Under the pieces are notes generated by a model. It was not told where the DNA came from and searched no databases. It saw nothing but the letters and a program-made list of their open reading frames with translations. Of a stretch of DNA of 30,433 nucleotides, positions 15,401 to 22,002 are shown piece by piece (position 1 is the first letter of the stretch; each line of letters begins with the position of its first letter). The stretch lies in NCBI GenBank assembly GCA_964507325.1, contig CAZDQL010000077.1, positions 1-30,433 on the forward strand. Direction: 5' to 3'. The DNA is from CAZDQL01 sp964507325. Its GTDB lineage: Bacteria > Planctomycetota > UBA1135 > GCA-002686595. The position numbers and the translations under genes were made by a program.

Positions 15401-16116
15401 GCGGGCGCGAAGTCGTTCAGGGCGTCGAAGGGCTCGTCGGGGGGCAGGAGCGCGGTCGTCAGGGGCAGGCCGCGGGCAGCTCCGCGCACGACCAGGGCCC
15501 CCTCGTCGTCGAGGCTCCCGTCGAGGAAGACCTCGCCCTGCGGCTGCCCGTCCGCCGCCGGCACCAGTCGGCCCCGCAGCCTGGGCTGCCCGTCCTCATC
15601 CGGCGCCAGGGTCGCGTCGACCACCCCCAGGTCCAGATCCCCCCACTCCGGAGTCTCCACCGCGATCGAGAGACCGCGCACGGCGAGGGCGGGGAGGGCG
15701 TCGGGGGAGCGGGGGCGATCCTCCTTCTCCAGCAGGGCTTCGAGTCCGGTCAGCAAAGCGCGCGAGACGCGCAGGTGACCCCGAGCGGCAACCACCCGCT
15801 CCACCTCGAGTCCCCATCCGACGCGCAGGGTCAGCTCGTCGAGGGTCAGCTCGCGACCCGCTTCGCCCAGCTCGCAACCCTCGAGGAAGAGGGTGCGGGT
15901 CGTCCAATCGATGCGGGCGTGGGCCAGGCGCACGTCGCCGAGCTCCGGTCCCAGGCGCCACGCCAGCACGCGCTCCGCCCAGCGCGTCAGGAGGCCGCTG
16001 CGCTCGACGACGATCCACCCGGCCGCTCCGATGAGGGCCAGCCAGCCCAGGAGCAGGACCGATCTCCGCGCGATGCGCACGGATCTTCCCAGGAGCGTCT
16101 TCGCTGCTTCCTCCAT
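12403..16116 (-). CDS. Large AsmA/TamB-like envelope protein
   Basis: A 1,237-residue protein with one N-terminal membrane anchor (about 19-36, SVLLLGWLALIGAAGWIVV) and then about 1,200 residues of short repeating beta-strands, the architecture of AsmA-like bridge proteins (AsmA, YhdP, TamB). The C-terminal part has AsmA-like features: a G-R-L-x-V-S-L-R-L-x-G repeat, IVGGGRLSLSDSSLW, FSRLG, and near the end GTLDFDGSLAQDLEVQYSL followed by IAIRGDMSRPEVV. Family members span the periplasm and are implicated in phospholipid transport to the outer membrane. The ATG at 16116 lies 23 bases after the alr stop, so the genes form an operon. Domain boundaries cannot be placed by eye, and the match is by architecture and C-terminal motifs. 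Confidence 0.8.
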   Translation of the reverse strand: MEEAAKTLLGRSVRIARRSVLLLGWLALIGAAGWIVVERSGLLTRWAERVLAWRLGPELGDVRLAHARIDWTTRTLFLEGCELGEAGRELTLDELTLRVGWGLEVERVVAARGHLRVSRALLTGLEALLEKEDRPRSPDALPALAVRGLSIAVETPEWGDLDLGVVDATLAPDEDGQPRLRGRLVPAADGQPQGEVFLDGSLDDEGALVVRGAARGLPLTTALLPPDEPFDALNDFAPAALFDLETRARWVLGRDVLPEVDVRLALEGGSLRLPWVEDADGRRVRDASLAVEASFTPGEPLALWDRDAWHAVGRARASWEGIDLETNLRLGRAAPAGQLAELWFHSAELLLEPRILELADHSPWLVDLWQALDPAGEADFTLGLRIPREWTPEDELLRSAERVVAVEAKGAARIAYVGWPGRRSDLRDQGFPLPLTGVRGLVVHLYKGGRPLPRELGLFELAGDHGAGEARAFGSIHYPPFQERPPGTRMRPRPFHLVVEADSLRVDERLRRGFDGLVGVRGCETLWNEYAPGGGHLGLRLEFRQDLERYDLATDLRVDFHDFSARWEEFPLPCAAVEGSYWLATDGRGSEGRSISRIDIRGRTPAARGAVRVTGRVEATGPLNGASRWEVRADQVDLSSSHLREVLGLRAPEVLGSLTQAELAGFADLSVTAYQTGPEAPGRMEVEAVGGSQGLSAVPAAFPMETRDLAGHAVATWSQPREGVDPTSWDGRVRLGLRGRWAGPEGGVPVWMEGDFPAAGPGRIELVGAGLDPDSAGLTGALETANLDLSDLGLTGRLDFGADLTLPQEEGDPLECGTIELQARLDELQVGEVDLLRDLRGRVTWDAREDLWRGDLLTAELGYTPVTLTDLRFRRGSEGAVLETGIVARGLPIDREHLRYFLDPRTMRTLLEDFGARGRFDIERGVLRLISSPAGATELHFQGELSLAEMEVHIGLPIAVRAAEVTDLALVVEGGRVRARAKVDSLFGELAGRRLDDASFLMTYVEPRLTIEEFDGGFEGGRLRTLGRGAGASLFAVDMEEPFPFALATQMREVQVGQLLRGALQSDFANEGRLDVSLRLRGDLGQLTGIVGGGRLSLSDSSLWAIPVFQALFSRLGLDTTATFSDMHSRFTIREGVVHLFDLRVRSDLLSLVGRGTLDFDGSLAQDLEVQYSLIDRLGPLTRLLYYIQNSLLRIAIRGDMSRPEVVVQGLFSQFFAPSSGRRRLPLPSYAELPARF

Positions 16117-16139
16117 CGCCCGCGTGGGGGCAGAATCGC

Positions 16140-17399
16140 CTAACGAACCGGGTCCGTCCAGTTCGTGGTCGCCGGAGAAGGTTCGACCGGTCCCTGTGAC
16201 GTCTTGCGCGGCGCGGGGGGCTGGGCGGGCAGGGTGGGTGCGTCACCCCCGCGGTAGACGCGCCGCAAGCGCCCCAGGGAGCAGGTGACGTCGTAGAGGA
16301 TCGTGCCCGCCTGGATCGCCAGGTCCTCCAAGCGCAGCTCCTGATCCCCGTCCCGACCGAGCAGGGTCGCCACCTGGCCCACCTCGACCCCCGGGAGCTC
16401 GCCCACGTCGACGGTCGAGTAGTCCATCGAGATCCTGCCCACCAGGGGAGCGCGGCGTCCCCCGATCAAGACGTCCCACCCCTCCAATGCGTAGGGCAGC
16501 CCGTGGCCGTAGCCGATCGCCAGGGTGGCGATGCGCGTCGCGCGCGGAGCCCGCCAGATCGATGAGTAGCCCACGGGCGTGCCCGCCGGCACGTCCTTGA
16601 GGAAGACGATGCGGCTCTTGAGGCTCATCACGGGGGTCAGCTCGTGGGCGCCGGGCAGGTGCGAGGGCAGCGCTCCGTAGCAGGCGATCCCCGGCCGCAC
16701 CGTGTCGAAGGGACCGTGACTCGCCCCTGCGGTGAGGCCGGTGAAGAGGGCCGCGGAGTTGGCCGCGTGCACCCAGCCGCGCAAGAGGCCCCGCTCCTGC
16801 GCGGCCTCCAAGAAGGCGTCGAAGCGAGCGATCTGATCCACGGCGGAGGCGCACTGGCCGCCCTCGGGGGAGGCGATGTGGGTCATCACCCCGGCCAGCT
16901 CGAGCACCCCCCGCTCCGCCAAGCCCCCCGGCGCCGCCACCTTCTCGAGGAGCTCGAGGGCGGGCTCGGGGTGCAGGCCGAGGCGCCCCATCCCGGTGTC
17001 GACGTTCAGGTGCACCCGGGCCCGCAGGGCCGTGTGGCGCGCCAGCCGGGCCAGACCTCGGGCGCGGTCGGTGGAGTGCAGGCCGACGTGCACTTCGTTG
17101 CGCAGGCAGGCGGCCAGCTCCTCCTCGACGACCGTTCCCAGGACCAGGATCGGCAGCCGAATCCCCGCCTCGCGCAGCTCGAGGGCCTCGCTCGAGGTGC
17201 CCACCCCGAGGGCTCCGACTCCGCAGCGGGCCGCGTGGTGGGCCACGGCGACCGCCCCGTGTCCGTAAGCGTCCTGCTTGACCACCAGCATGACCCGCGT
17301 GCCGGCACCGGCGCGGCGCCGGACGACCGCCAGGTTGGCCGCGAGGGCGTCGAGATCGATCTCCGTCCAGGCGCGGAAGGCGTCCACCGGCTCGAACAT
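16140..17399 (-). CDS. alr: Alanine racemase
   Basis: A 419-residue PLP enzyme making D-alanine for peptidoglycan. The PLP lysine is Lys41 in VVKQDAYGHGA, the second catalytic residue is Tyr278 in PVGYSSIW, and LNVDTGMGRLG (131-141) and GRISMDYSTVDVG are family blocks. Two normally conserved positions differ: the usual GYADG is GYGHG (296-300), and the usual MDQ is MDY (325-327). The last 35 residues form a Pro/Thr-rich tail absent from standard Alr. The ATG at 17399 begins right before the conserved AWTEIDLDALAANL; an in-frame TTG at 17441 would add 14 residues. The gene is divergent from the histone-like gene and leads the AsmA-like gene. Confidence 0.93.
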   Translation of the reverse strand: MFEPVDAFRAWTEIDLDALAANLAVVRRRAGAGTRVMLVVKQDAYGHGAVAVAHHAARCGVGALGVGTSSEALELREAGIRLPILVLGTVVEEELAACLRNEVHVGLHSTDRARGLARLARHTALRARVHLNVDTGMGRLGLHPEPALELLEKVAAPGGLAERGVLELAGVMTHIASPEGGQCASAVDQIARFDAFLEAAQERGLLRGWVHAANSAALFTGLTAGASHGPFDTVRPGIACYGALPSHLPGAHELTPVMSLKSRIVFLKDVPAGTPVGYSSIWRAPRATRIATLAIGYGHGLPYALEGWDVLIGGRRAPLVGRISMDYSTVDVGELPGVEVGQVATLLGRDGDQELRLEDLAIQAGTILYDVTCSLGRLRRVYRGGDAPTLPAQPPAPRKTSQGPVEPSPATTNWTDPVR

Positions 17400-17479
17400 A
17401 GCGATCGGATCGGCTCGTTCAACGCTGAGGAATCGCCCCAATCCAGCCGGAAAACGGCGCTATCCGCCGAATCTCGCCA

Positions 17480-17508
17480 TTGACATCACCCCACGGCCTA
17501 TCCATGCT
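17480..17508 (+). promoter_or_regulatory. Possible promoter of the histone-like gene
   Basis: A perfect TTGACA (17480-17485) is followed 17 bases later by CATGCT (17503-17508), a poor -10 box; a better TATCCA (17499-17504) is only 13 bases away. The resulting leader would be about 75-80 nt and includes AAAGGGG as a ribosome-binding site close to the ATG at 17589. Confidence 0.35.
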
Positions 17509-17588
17509 CGACGACGCGTCACGGTCTCCACGACTCGTTTCCACCGAGCAAGAGACGGAATCCATCGCCCGAAAGGGGCTGCGACACC

Positions 17589-17837
17589 ATGGCCAAGAAA
17601 GCCAAGAAGAAGGCGACCAGGAAGAAGGCGACCCGCAAGACCTCGAAGAAGGCCACCCGCAAGAAGGGGGCCGCGGACCTGATCATCAGCAAGTCCCGCA
17701 CGAAGGCCGCCGCCGGCATCAACGTGTCCGGTGATTTCTACGCCGCCCTCGACGAGACCGTTCGTGGTCTCATCGCCCAGGCCGAGGCCCGGGCCGAGTC
17801 CAACAACCGCCGCACCCTCCGCCCGCACGACCTGTAG
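17589..17837 (+). CDS. Lysine-rich-tailed histone-fold-like DNA-binding protein
   Basis: An 82-residue basic protein in two parts. Residues 1-27 are a Lys/Arg tail (15 of 27 residues Lys or Arg) built from ATRKK-type repeats. Residues 28-82 look like a compact histone fold: a short helix (about 37-43), the loop GINVSG, a long helix (about 48-72, DFYAALDETVRGLIAQAEARA), then RRTLRPHDL. The R-T pair followed by an Asp four to five residues later is the DNA-contacting L2 loop and start of helix 3 of histones (compare GRKTIKAEDI in archaeal histones). The chain ends right after that Asp-Leu, so helix 3 is nearly absent. Expected role: DNA binding and compaction, by the tail and possibly the fold. 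It is a lone gene with its own terminator. An H1-like protein with a coincidental helical body is the alternative. Confidence 0.75.
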   Translation: MAKKAKKKATRKKATRKTSKKATRKKGAADLIISKSRTKAAAGINVSGDFYAALDETVRGLIAQAEARAESNNRRTLRPHDL

Positions 17838-17919
17838 GCGGAATCCACTCCCCGTCCGGGCGTCCACTGCTCTCGGGTGGCGACGATCGCCGACCGAGTG
17901 GCGGCCCGCTGGGAACGCG

Positions 17920-17951
17920 CGACCCCGTGGTGCATCTGCGCCGCGGGGTCG
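17920..17951 (+). terminator. Terminator hairpin after the histone-like gene
   Basis: An 11-bp stem (17920-17930 with 17941-17951, one G-T pair) with a 10-nt loop is followed by TTGTGTC. It lies 82 bases after the stop codon of the histone-like gene and before the convergent tsaB, so it may serve both. Confidence 0.6.
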
Positions 17952-17984
17952 TTGTGTCGGATGCGCGGGTTCGCGACGTCGAGG

Positions 17985-18668
17985 TCAGCCGCTGGTCGTC
18001 GCCTTGAAGGGTCGCAGGTAGAGGGGCGCCACCTCGTCGGGTGGCGACGCACCCTGACGCGCATGGCGCTCGAGCGCCAACTCGAGGACCGCCTCCGCGG
18101 TGGGCACGCGATCGGTCACCAGGCGCGCTTCCGCCGCCGCGTCCAGGCGCGCCGCGCGCGCGACGGTGGAGTCACCGAAGATCGGCCCCTCCGGCGCGAG
18201 CACCAGCTCTTCTGCGCGAGTCACCTGGGCGGGGACGAGCTCGACGAGGCCGCGTTCGTCGCGCGCGTAGCGAGCGGTGTAGAGCTCCCGCGAGCGCGCA
18301 TCGAGCAGCACCGTGCCCTGCTCCCCGACCTCCAGCTCCGCCCAGGCCAGGGCAGCCACCGAAGGCACGGCCACGATCGCCGCTCCCGTGCCGCGCGCCA
18401 GGCCCAGGGCAGTGGCGACTCCCACGCGCAAGCCGGTGTAGCTGCCGGGACCCACTCCGACACAGACCAGGTCGATCTCCCGCGGCTCGCGCTCGAGTCC
18501 GAGCAGGAGCTCCCGCAGGGTCGGCAGCAGGTCGCTGGCGTGGCGTTCCTCGGCACCGAGGGCAGCGCTGACCACCAGGTCCCCGGTGGCGACGGCGACC
18601 GACGGGTGGCGGGTGGAGGTCTCCAGCGCGACGGCCAGGTCGGGTTGCGTGCGGGGGGCGTCAGGCAT
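17985..18668 (-). CDS. tsaB: tRNA threonylcarbamoyladenosine synthesis protein TsaB
   Basis: A 227-residue ASKHA-fold protein, partner of TsaD (with TsaE) in making t6A at position 37 of ANN-decoding tRNAs. Characteristic blocks are VALETSTRHPSVAV near the N-terminus, HASDLLPTLRELL, and the signature VGVGPGSYTGLRVGVATALGLA. The C-terminus ends PLYLRPFKATTSG, as in many TsaB. The ATG at 18668 overlaps the glmM stop by eight bases; a GTG eight codons upstream is possible. It is the last gene of the recO-to-tsaB run and is convergent with the histone-like gene. Confidence 0.92.
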   Translation of the reverse strand: MPDAPRTQPDLAVALETSTRHPSVAVATGDLVVSAALGAEERHASDLLPTLRELLLGLEREPREIDLVCVGVGPGSYTGLRVGVATALGLARGTGAAIVAVPSVAALAWAELEVGEQGTVLLDARSRELYTARYARDERGLVELVPAQVTRAEELVLAPEGPIFGDSTVARAARLDAAAEARLVTDRVPTAEAVLELALERHARQGASPPDEVAPLYLRPFKATTSG

Positions 18669-20016
18669 CGCAGGCGGCGCCGATCCGCTCACCGATCATC
18701 TGCGCCAGCTCGTCGGCCCACTCCTCGATCAGCGCCGCGTCGGGCCCCTCGATCATCACCCGCGCCAGGTTCTCGGTACCGGAGTAGCGCAGGAGCACCC
18801 GACCGTCCTCTCCCAACTCCCCCTCGATGGCGGCGACCCGCGGCGCGAGGTCGGGCAGGTCGAGCAGCCGGGGCTTGCTCCCCACCGGCACGTTGAGCAG
18901 GACCTGGGGCAGGGGTTGGTAGGGGGCGGCGAGATCCGCGAGCTCCCTCCCGGTGGCGCGCATCACCCTCAGGACCCGCAGCGCGGTGACCAGCCCGTCG
19001 CCGATGTAGTGGTTCTCGTCGCCGAAGATGATGTGGCCCGACTGCTCCCCCCCGAGCTTCAAGCCTTCGGCGCGCAGCCCCTCGACCACCGCTCGATCGC
19101 CCACCGGCACCTCGACCACCCCCACGCCCATCTCGCGCAGGGCGCGGTGCAGCCCACGGTTGGACATCACCGTGGCCACGATGCGCGGATCCGGGTACTC
19201 GCCACGCTCCGCGGCGTGGCGGGCGATGACGGTCATGATCCCGTCGCCGTGCACGACGGCTCCCTCTGCGTCGACGAGGATGCAGCGGTCCCCGTCGCCG
19301 TCCAGCGCCACGCCGATGCGCGCCGCCCCGCGGGCCACGGCCTCCTGCAAGGCCTCCGGGTGGGTCGAGCCGCAGCCGGCGTTGATGTTGTCCCCGTCCG
19401 GCTCCGCGGCGAGCACCTCCAGCCCGGCGCCCAGCCTCCTGAAGAGCGCGGGACCCACCCGGCTGCCGGCCCCGTTGGCACAGTCGAGCACCAGGGGCAG
19501 GCCCTCGAGGGAGAATCCCGACCCGATCGTGTCGACCAGGTGGTCCAGGTAGGCCTCCTCCAAGCGCGGGTCGAGGGGCGGACCCTCGCTCGCCGCCGAT
19601 CCCGTCTGGGGGTCGGCGCGCAGAGCATCCTCGACGGCGCTCTGGTCGACGTCGGAGAGCTTGCCCCCCGTCGACGAGAAGAGCTTGATGCCGTTGTCCG
19701 CGGCGGGGTTGTGGGACGCCGAGAGCATGGCTCCCAGGGTCCAGTCCCCCTCGCGCACCAGCCAAGCGAGTCCGGGGGTGGTGATCAGGCCGGAGCTCGT
19801 GGATTCGACCCCGGCCTCACCGAAGCCGCCCGCCAGGGCCGCCTCCAGCTCGGGGCCGGAGCGCCGTCCGTCGTGCCCGAGCAACACCCGCCCCCCTCCA
19901 CGGGCGAGTACCGCCCCGGCGGCGCGACCCAGGGCCGCCACGGCGCGCGGGGCGAGCCACTCCTCGCCGGCGCGTCCACGGATTCCGTCGGTTCCGAAGA
20001 TGGCTTCGTCGCTCAC
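18661..20016 (-). CDS. glmM: Phosphoglucosamine mutase
   Basis: A 451-residue enzyme converting glucosamine 6-phosphate to glucosamine 1-phosphate for UDP-GlcNAc, peptidoglycan and LPS. It begins IFGTDGIRG. The phosphorylated serine is Ser101 in SASHNP, the metal loop is DGDGDR (239-244), the sugar loop GGEQSGH (322-328), and the phosphate-binding loop RYSGTENLARVM (410-421). The Ser-Gly-Thr-Glu-Asn loop and overall length fit GlmM rather than phosphomannomutase. The GTG start at 20016 overlaps the cdaA-type stop as GTGA, reproducing the c-di-AMP synthase / glmM pairing known from Firmicutes; GlmM binds and inhibits CdaA there. Confidence 0.95.
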   Translation of the reverse strand: MSDEAIFGTDGIRGRAGEEWLAPRAVAALGRAAGAVLARGGGRVLLGHDGRRSGPELEAALAGGFGEAGVESTSSGLITTPGLAWLVREGDWTLGAMLSASHNPAADNGIKLFSSTGGKLSDVDQSAVEDALRADPQTGSAASEGPPLDPRLEEAYLDHLVDTIGSGFSLEGLPLVLDCANGAGSRVGPALFRRLGAGLEVLAAEPDGDNINAGCGSTHPEALQEAVARGAARIGVALDGDGDRCILVDAEGAVVHGDGIMTVIARHAAERGEYPDPRIVATVMSNRGLHRALREMGVGVVEVPVGDRAVVEGLRAEGLKLGGEQSGHIIFGDENHYIGDGLVTALRVLRVMRATGRELADLAAPYQPLPQVLLNVPVGSKPRLLDLPDLAPRVAAIEGELGEDGRVLLRYSGTENLARVMIEGPDAALIEEWADELAQMIGERIGAACDA

Positions 20017-21980
20017 GGGTTCTCTTCCTCGGGGGTGCCGTTCTCGGTCTTGTTTTCGGTAAGGACGACCTCGGCGTGGCTCTCGAGCACCACGCGCAGC
20101 TCGAGATCGTCCGGGTTGGGGTGGCTCTCCAGACGGGTGAACTGGTCATCGAATTCGACCAGCTTCTCCCTCCAGTCCTGGAGGCCGTGCCACTCGACCA
20201 AACCGGACTTGCTGCCTTCTCCGAGGCGTCCCACGTCGATGAAGACGTGCAGGTTCTCGCGCACGAAGGTCCGCAGTCGCTTGCGGACCGGGCTCTCCGG
20301 ATTGGCCTCCTCCTCGGTGAGCACGCCGCGGACGTAGAGGTGGAAGCGAGCCCTGTCCGAGGGTCTGGCGAAGCGCTCCAGGGCGTCGGAGTCATTGCCC
20401 TCGACGAGGTCCACCAGGATGATCTCCATGTCCTCGAGCGTCCCCACGTCGACCTCCAAGGGCCGGATCGGGATCCCCACTTGGTGGGTACCGATCAGCT
20501 CGAGCCCTTGCTCGACCAGCTCGGGGTGCAGCGCCAGGGTGAGGTCGATGTCGTCGATGCAGTCGCGGGGGATCGTCACCTCGGCCAGCCGCAACTCGAG
20601 CTCCTCGCCACTCACGACACGTCCCGGCCCGCGCACCGTGAGGGTGGAGGGGAAGGTGAGGTGATCGTCGTCGACTTCGTAGAGCGGGTCGAGCTGGTCG
20701 GAGAGCACGCTGATCTGGGCCGCCGTCAGCGGCAGGGTGGCTTCGGCCAGCCCCTCGATCTCCACCTGGGGCCCCTCGTCGCGCCAGTGGGCCTTGAGAC
20801 TGCCCAGGGCGGCGTTCCACTCCACGTCCTCCAGGGCGATCTCCAGGGGCCCGTCCTCGCTCCCCGGGGGCAGCACGTAGACGCCTCCCAAGCCGGATCC
20901 GAGGGTGCCCAATTGGTCGCGGGTGCCGTCGATGATGACGGCGCACTCCCGCTCGGTGCCCGCACCCAGCCGGAAGCGGTCGTCGGGGAACACGATCGTG
21001 AGGGCGCCTGGAGTCTGTCTACGGTTGAGCACCTCCTTGATGACCCGCAACCCGTACTCCTGGGAGATCACCAGGTCCTGATGGGCGCCGTAGAAGACCA
21101 GCACCGCCAGCACCAGAGCCGCCAGCTTCTGGCCCGAGTGCTCGGTGATGAAACGCCAAGAGCGCCGCTTGCGTTCGCCGTCCGACTCCCCTTCCTCGGA
21201 GGTCGGCTCGGAGTCTCCGTCGTCGCCTCCCAGGCGCTCGCGCAGGACCTCCTCGAGCTGCGCCCGCGGCACGCGCCGCTCGATCTTGCCGCGCTTGCAG
21301 ATCGAGATGAAACCGGTCTCCTCGGAGACCGCCACCGTCACCGCGTCGGTCTCCTCCGTCAGACCCAGGGCCGCGCGGTGGCGCGTCCCGGTGGACTTGC
21401 TGATCTCGATGTTCTCCGTCAGCGGGAAGAGGCTGGCGGCCGAGACGATCAGGTCGCCGCGGATCACCACCGCGCCGTCGTGCAGGACGTTGCCGTGGTG
21501 GAAGACGCTGTCGAGCAGGTAGCGGTTGACCTCGCACTCGAGCTTGACGGCTCCCTCGATGTAGGCGTCGAGGGGGGTCTTGCGCTCGAAGGCGATCAGG
21601 GCTCCCTGCTTCTTCTTGGCCATCGAGATCACCGCCAGCGAGACCTCTGAGATCACCTCCTTGCGCTGGGTGCGCAGGATGCGTCCCAGGAGGGGGTTCT
21701 CGCTCAGGCTCGCGATGCCGCGCCGCAGCTCGGGCTGGAAGACGATCGCCAGGATCACGAAGACGAAGCCCAGCAGGCCCTGGATGACGTGCTTCAGCTC
21801 GTCCAGGCCGAGCTGACCGGAGAGCCCCCACAGCCCGTAGACCCCCACGATCATGATCAGCCCCAGGCCGCGCACCAGCCCGCTGCCCCGCGTCGAGCGC
21901 AGGAAGGCCAGCAGCACGTAGATCCCGACCGCCAGGATCAGGATCTGCATCAAGCTGGTGGCGTCGGAGGGCAGGGGCAC
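20013..21980 (-). CDS. cdaA: CdaA-type diadenylate cyclase fused to a CdaR (YbbR)-like region
   Basis: A 655-residue protein. Residues 1-90 hold three membrane helices (about 12-27, 37-53, 64-82), as in CdaA. Residues about 100-240 are the diadenylate cyclase domain, with the catalytic DGA (168-170, HDGAVVI) and RHR (200-202, GTRHRAALG) motifs and TEETDAVTVAVSEETG. This domain joins two ATP into c-di-AMP. After an acidic/basic linker (about 250-274) comes a fourth membrane helix (about 284-298) and some 355 residues of beta-rich, presumably extracytoplasmic sequence, the arrangement of CdaR/YbbR, usually a separate gene between cdaA and glmM. YbbR similarity is by layout (helix then tandem beta modules with 'G-x-x-x-x-L' turns) and is divergent. 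The GTG start at 21980 keeps the first helix intact; an ATG ten codons in (21950) is possible. Confidence 0.88.
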   Translation of the reverse strand: MPLPSDATSLMQILILAVGIYVLLAFLRSTRGSGLVRGLGLIMIVGVYGLWGLSGQLGLDELKHVIQGLLGFVFVILAIVFQPELRRGIASLSENPLLGRILRTQRKEVISEVSLAVISMAKKKQGALIAFERKTPLDAYIEGAVKLECEVNRYLLDSVFHHGNVLHDGAVVIRGDLIVSAASLFPLTENIEISKSTGTRHRAALGLTEETDAVTVAVSEETGFISICKRGKIERRVPRAQLEEVLRERLGGDDGDSEPTSEEGESDGERKRRSWRFITEHSGQKLAALVLAVLVFYGAHQDLVISQEYGLRVIKEVLNRRQTPGALTIVFPDDRFRLGAGTERECAVIIDGTRDQLGTLGSGLGGVYVLPPGSEDGPLEIALEDVEWNAALGSLKAHWRDEGPQVEIEGLAEATLPLTAAQISVLSDQLDPLYEVDDDHLTFPSTLTVRGPGRVVSGEELELRLAEVTIPRDCIDDIDLTLALHPELVEQGLELIGTHQVGIPIRPLEVDVGTLEDMEIILVDLVEGNDSDALERFARPSDRARFHLYVRGVLTEEEANPESPVRKRLRTFVRENLHVFIDVGRLGEGSKSGLVEWHGLQDWREKLVEFDDQFTRLESHPNPDDLELRVVLESHAEVVLTENKTENGTPEEENP

Positions 21981-22002
21981 GGTGAGAAGCGGGGTGAGGA
22001 GC

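Noticed and set aside
12700..16143. A 1,147-codon open frame on the plus strand antisense to the AsmA-like gene
   Set aside because: It is a by-product of extreme GC bias at third positions. The translation is low-complexity (Gln, Pro, Arg, Gly-rich) with no motifs, while the minus strand has a membrane anchor and AsmA-like ending.
17400..17479. A promoter for alr in the divergent gap
   Set aside because: TTGAAC sits too close to the start codon and no TANNNT box occurs at 7-11 nt; nothing convincing is left.
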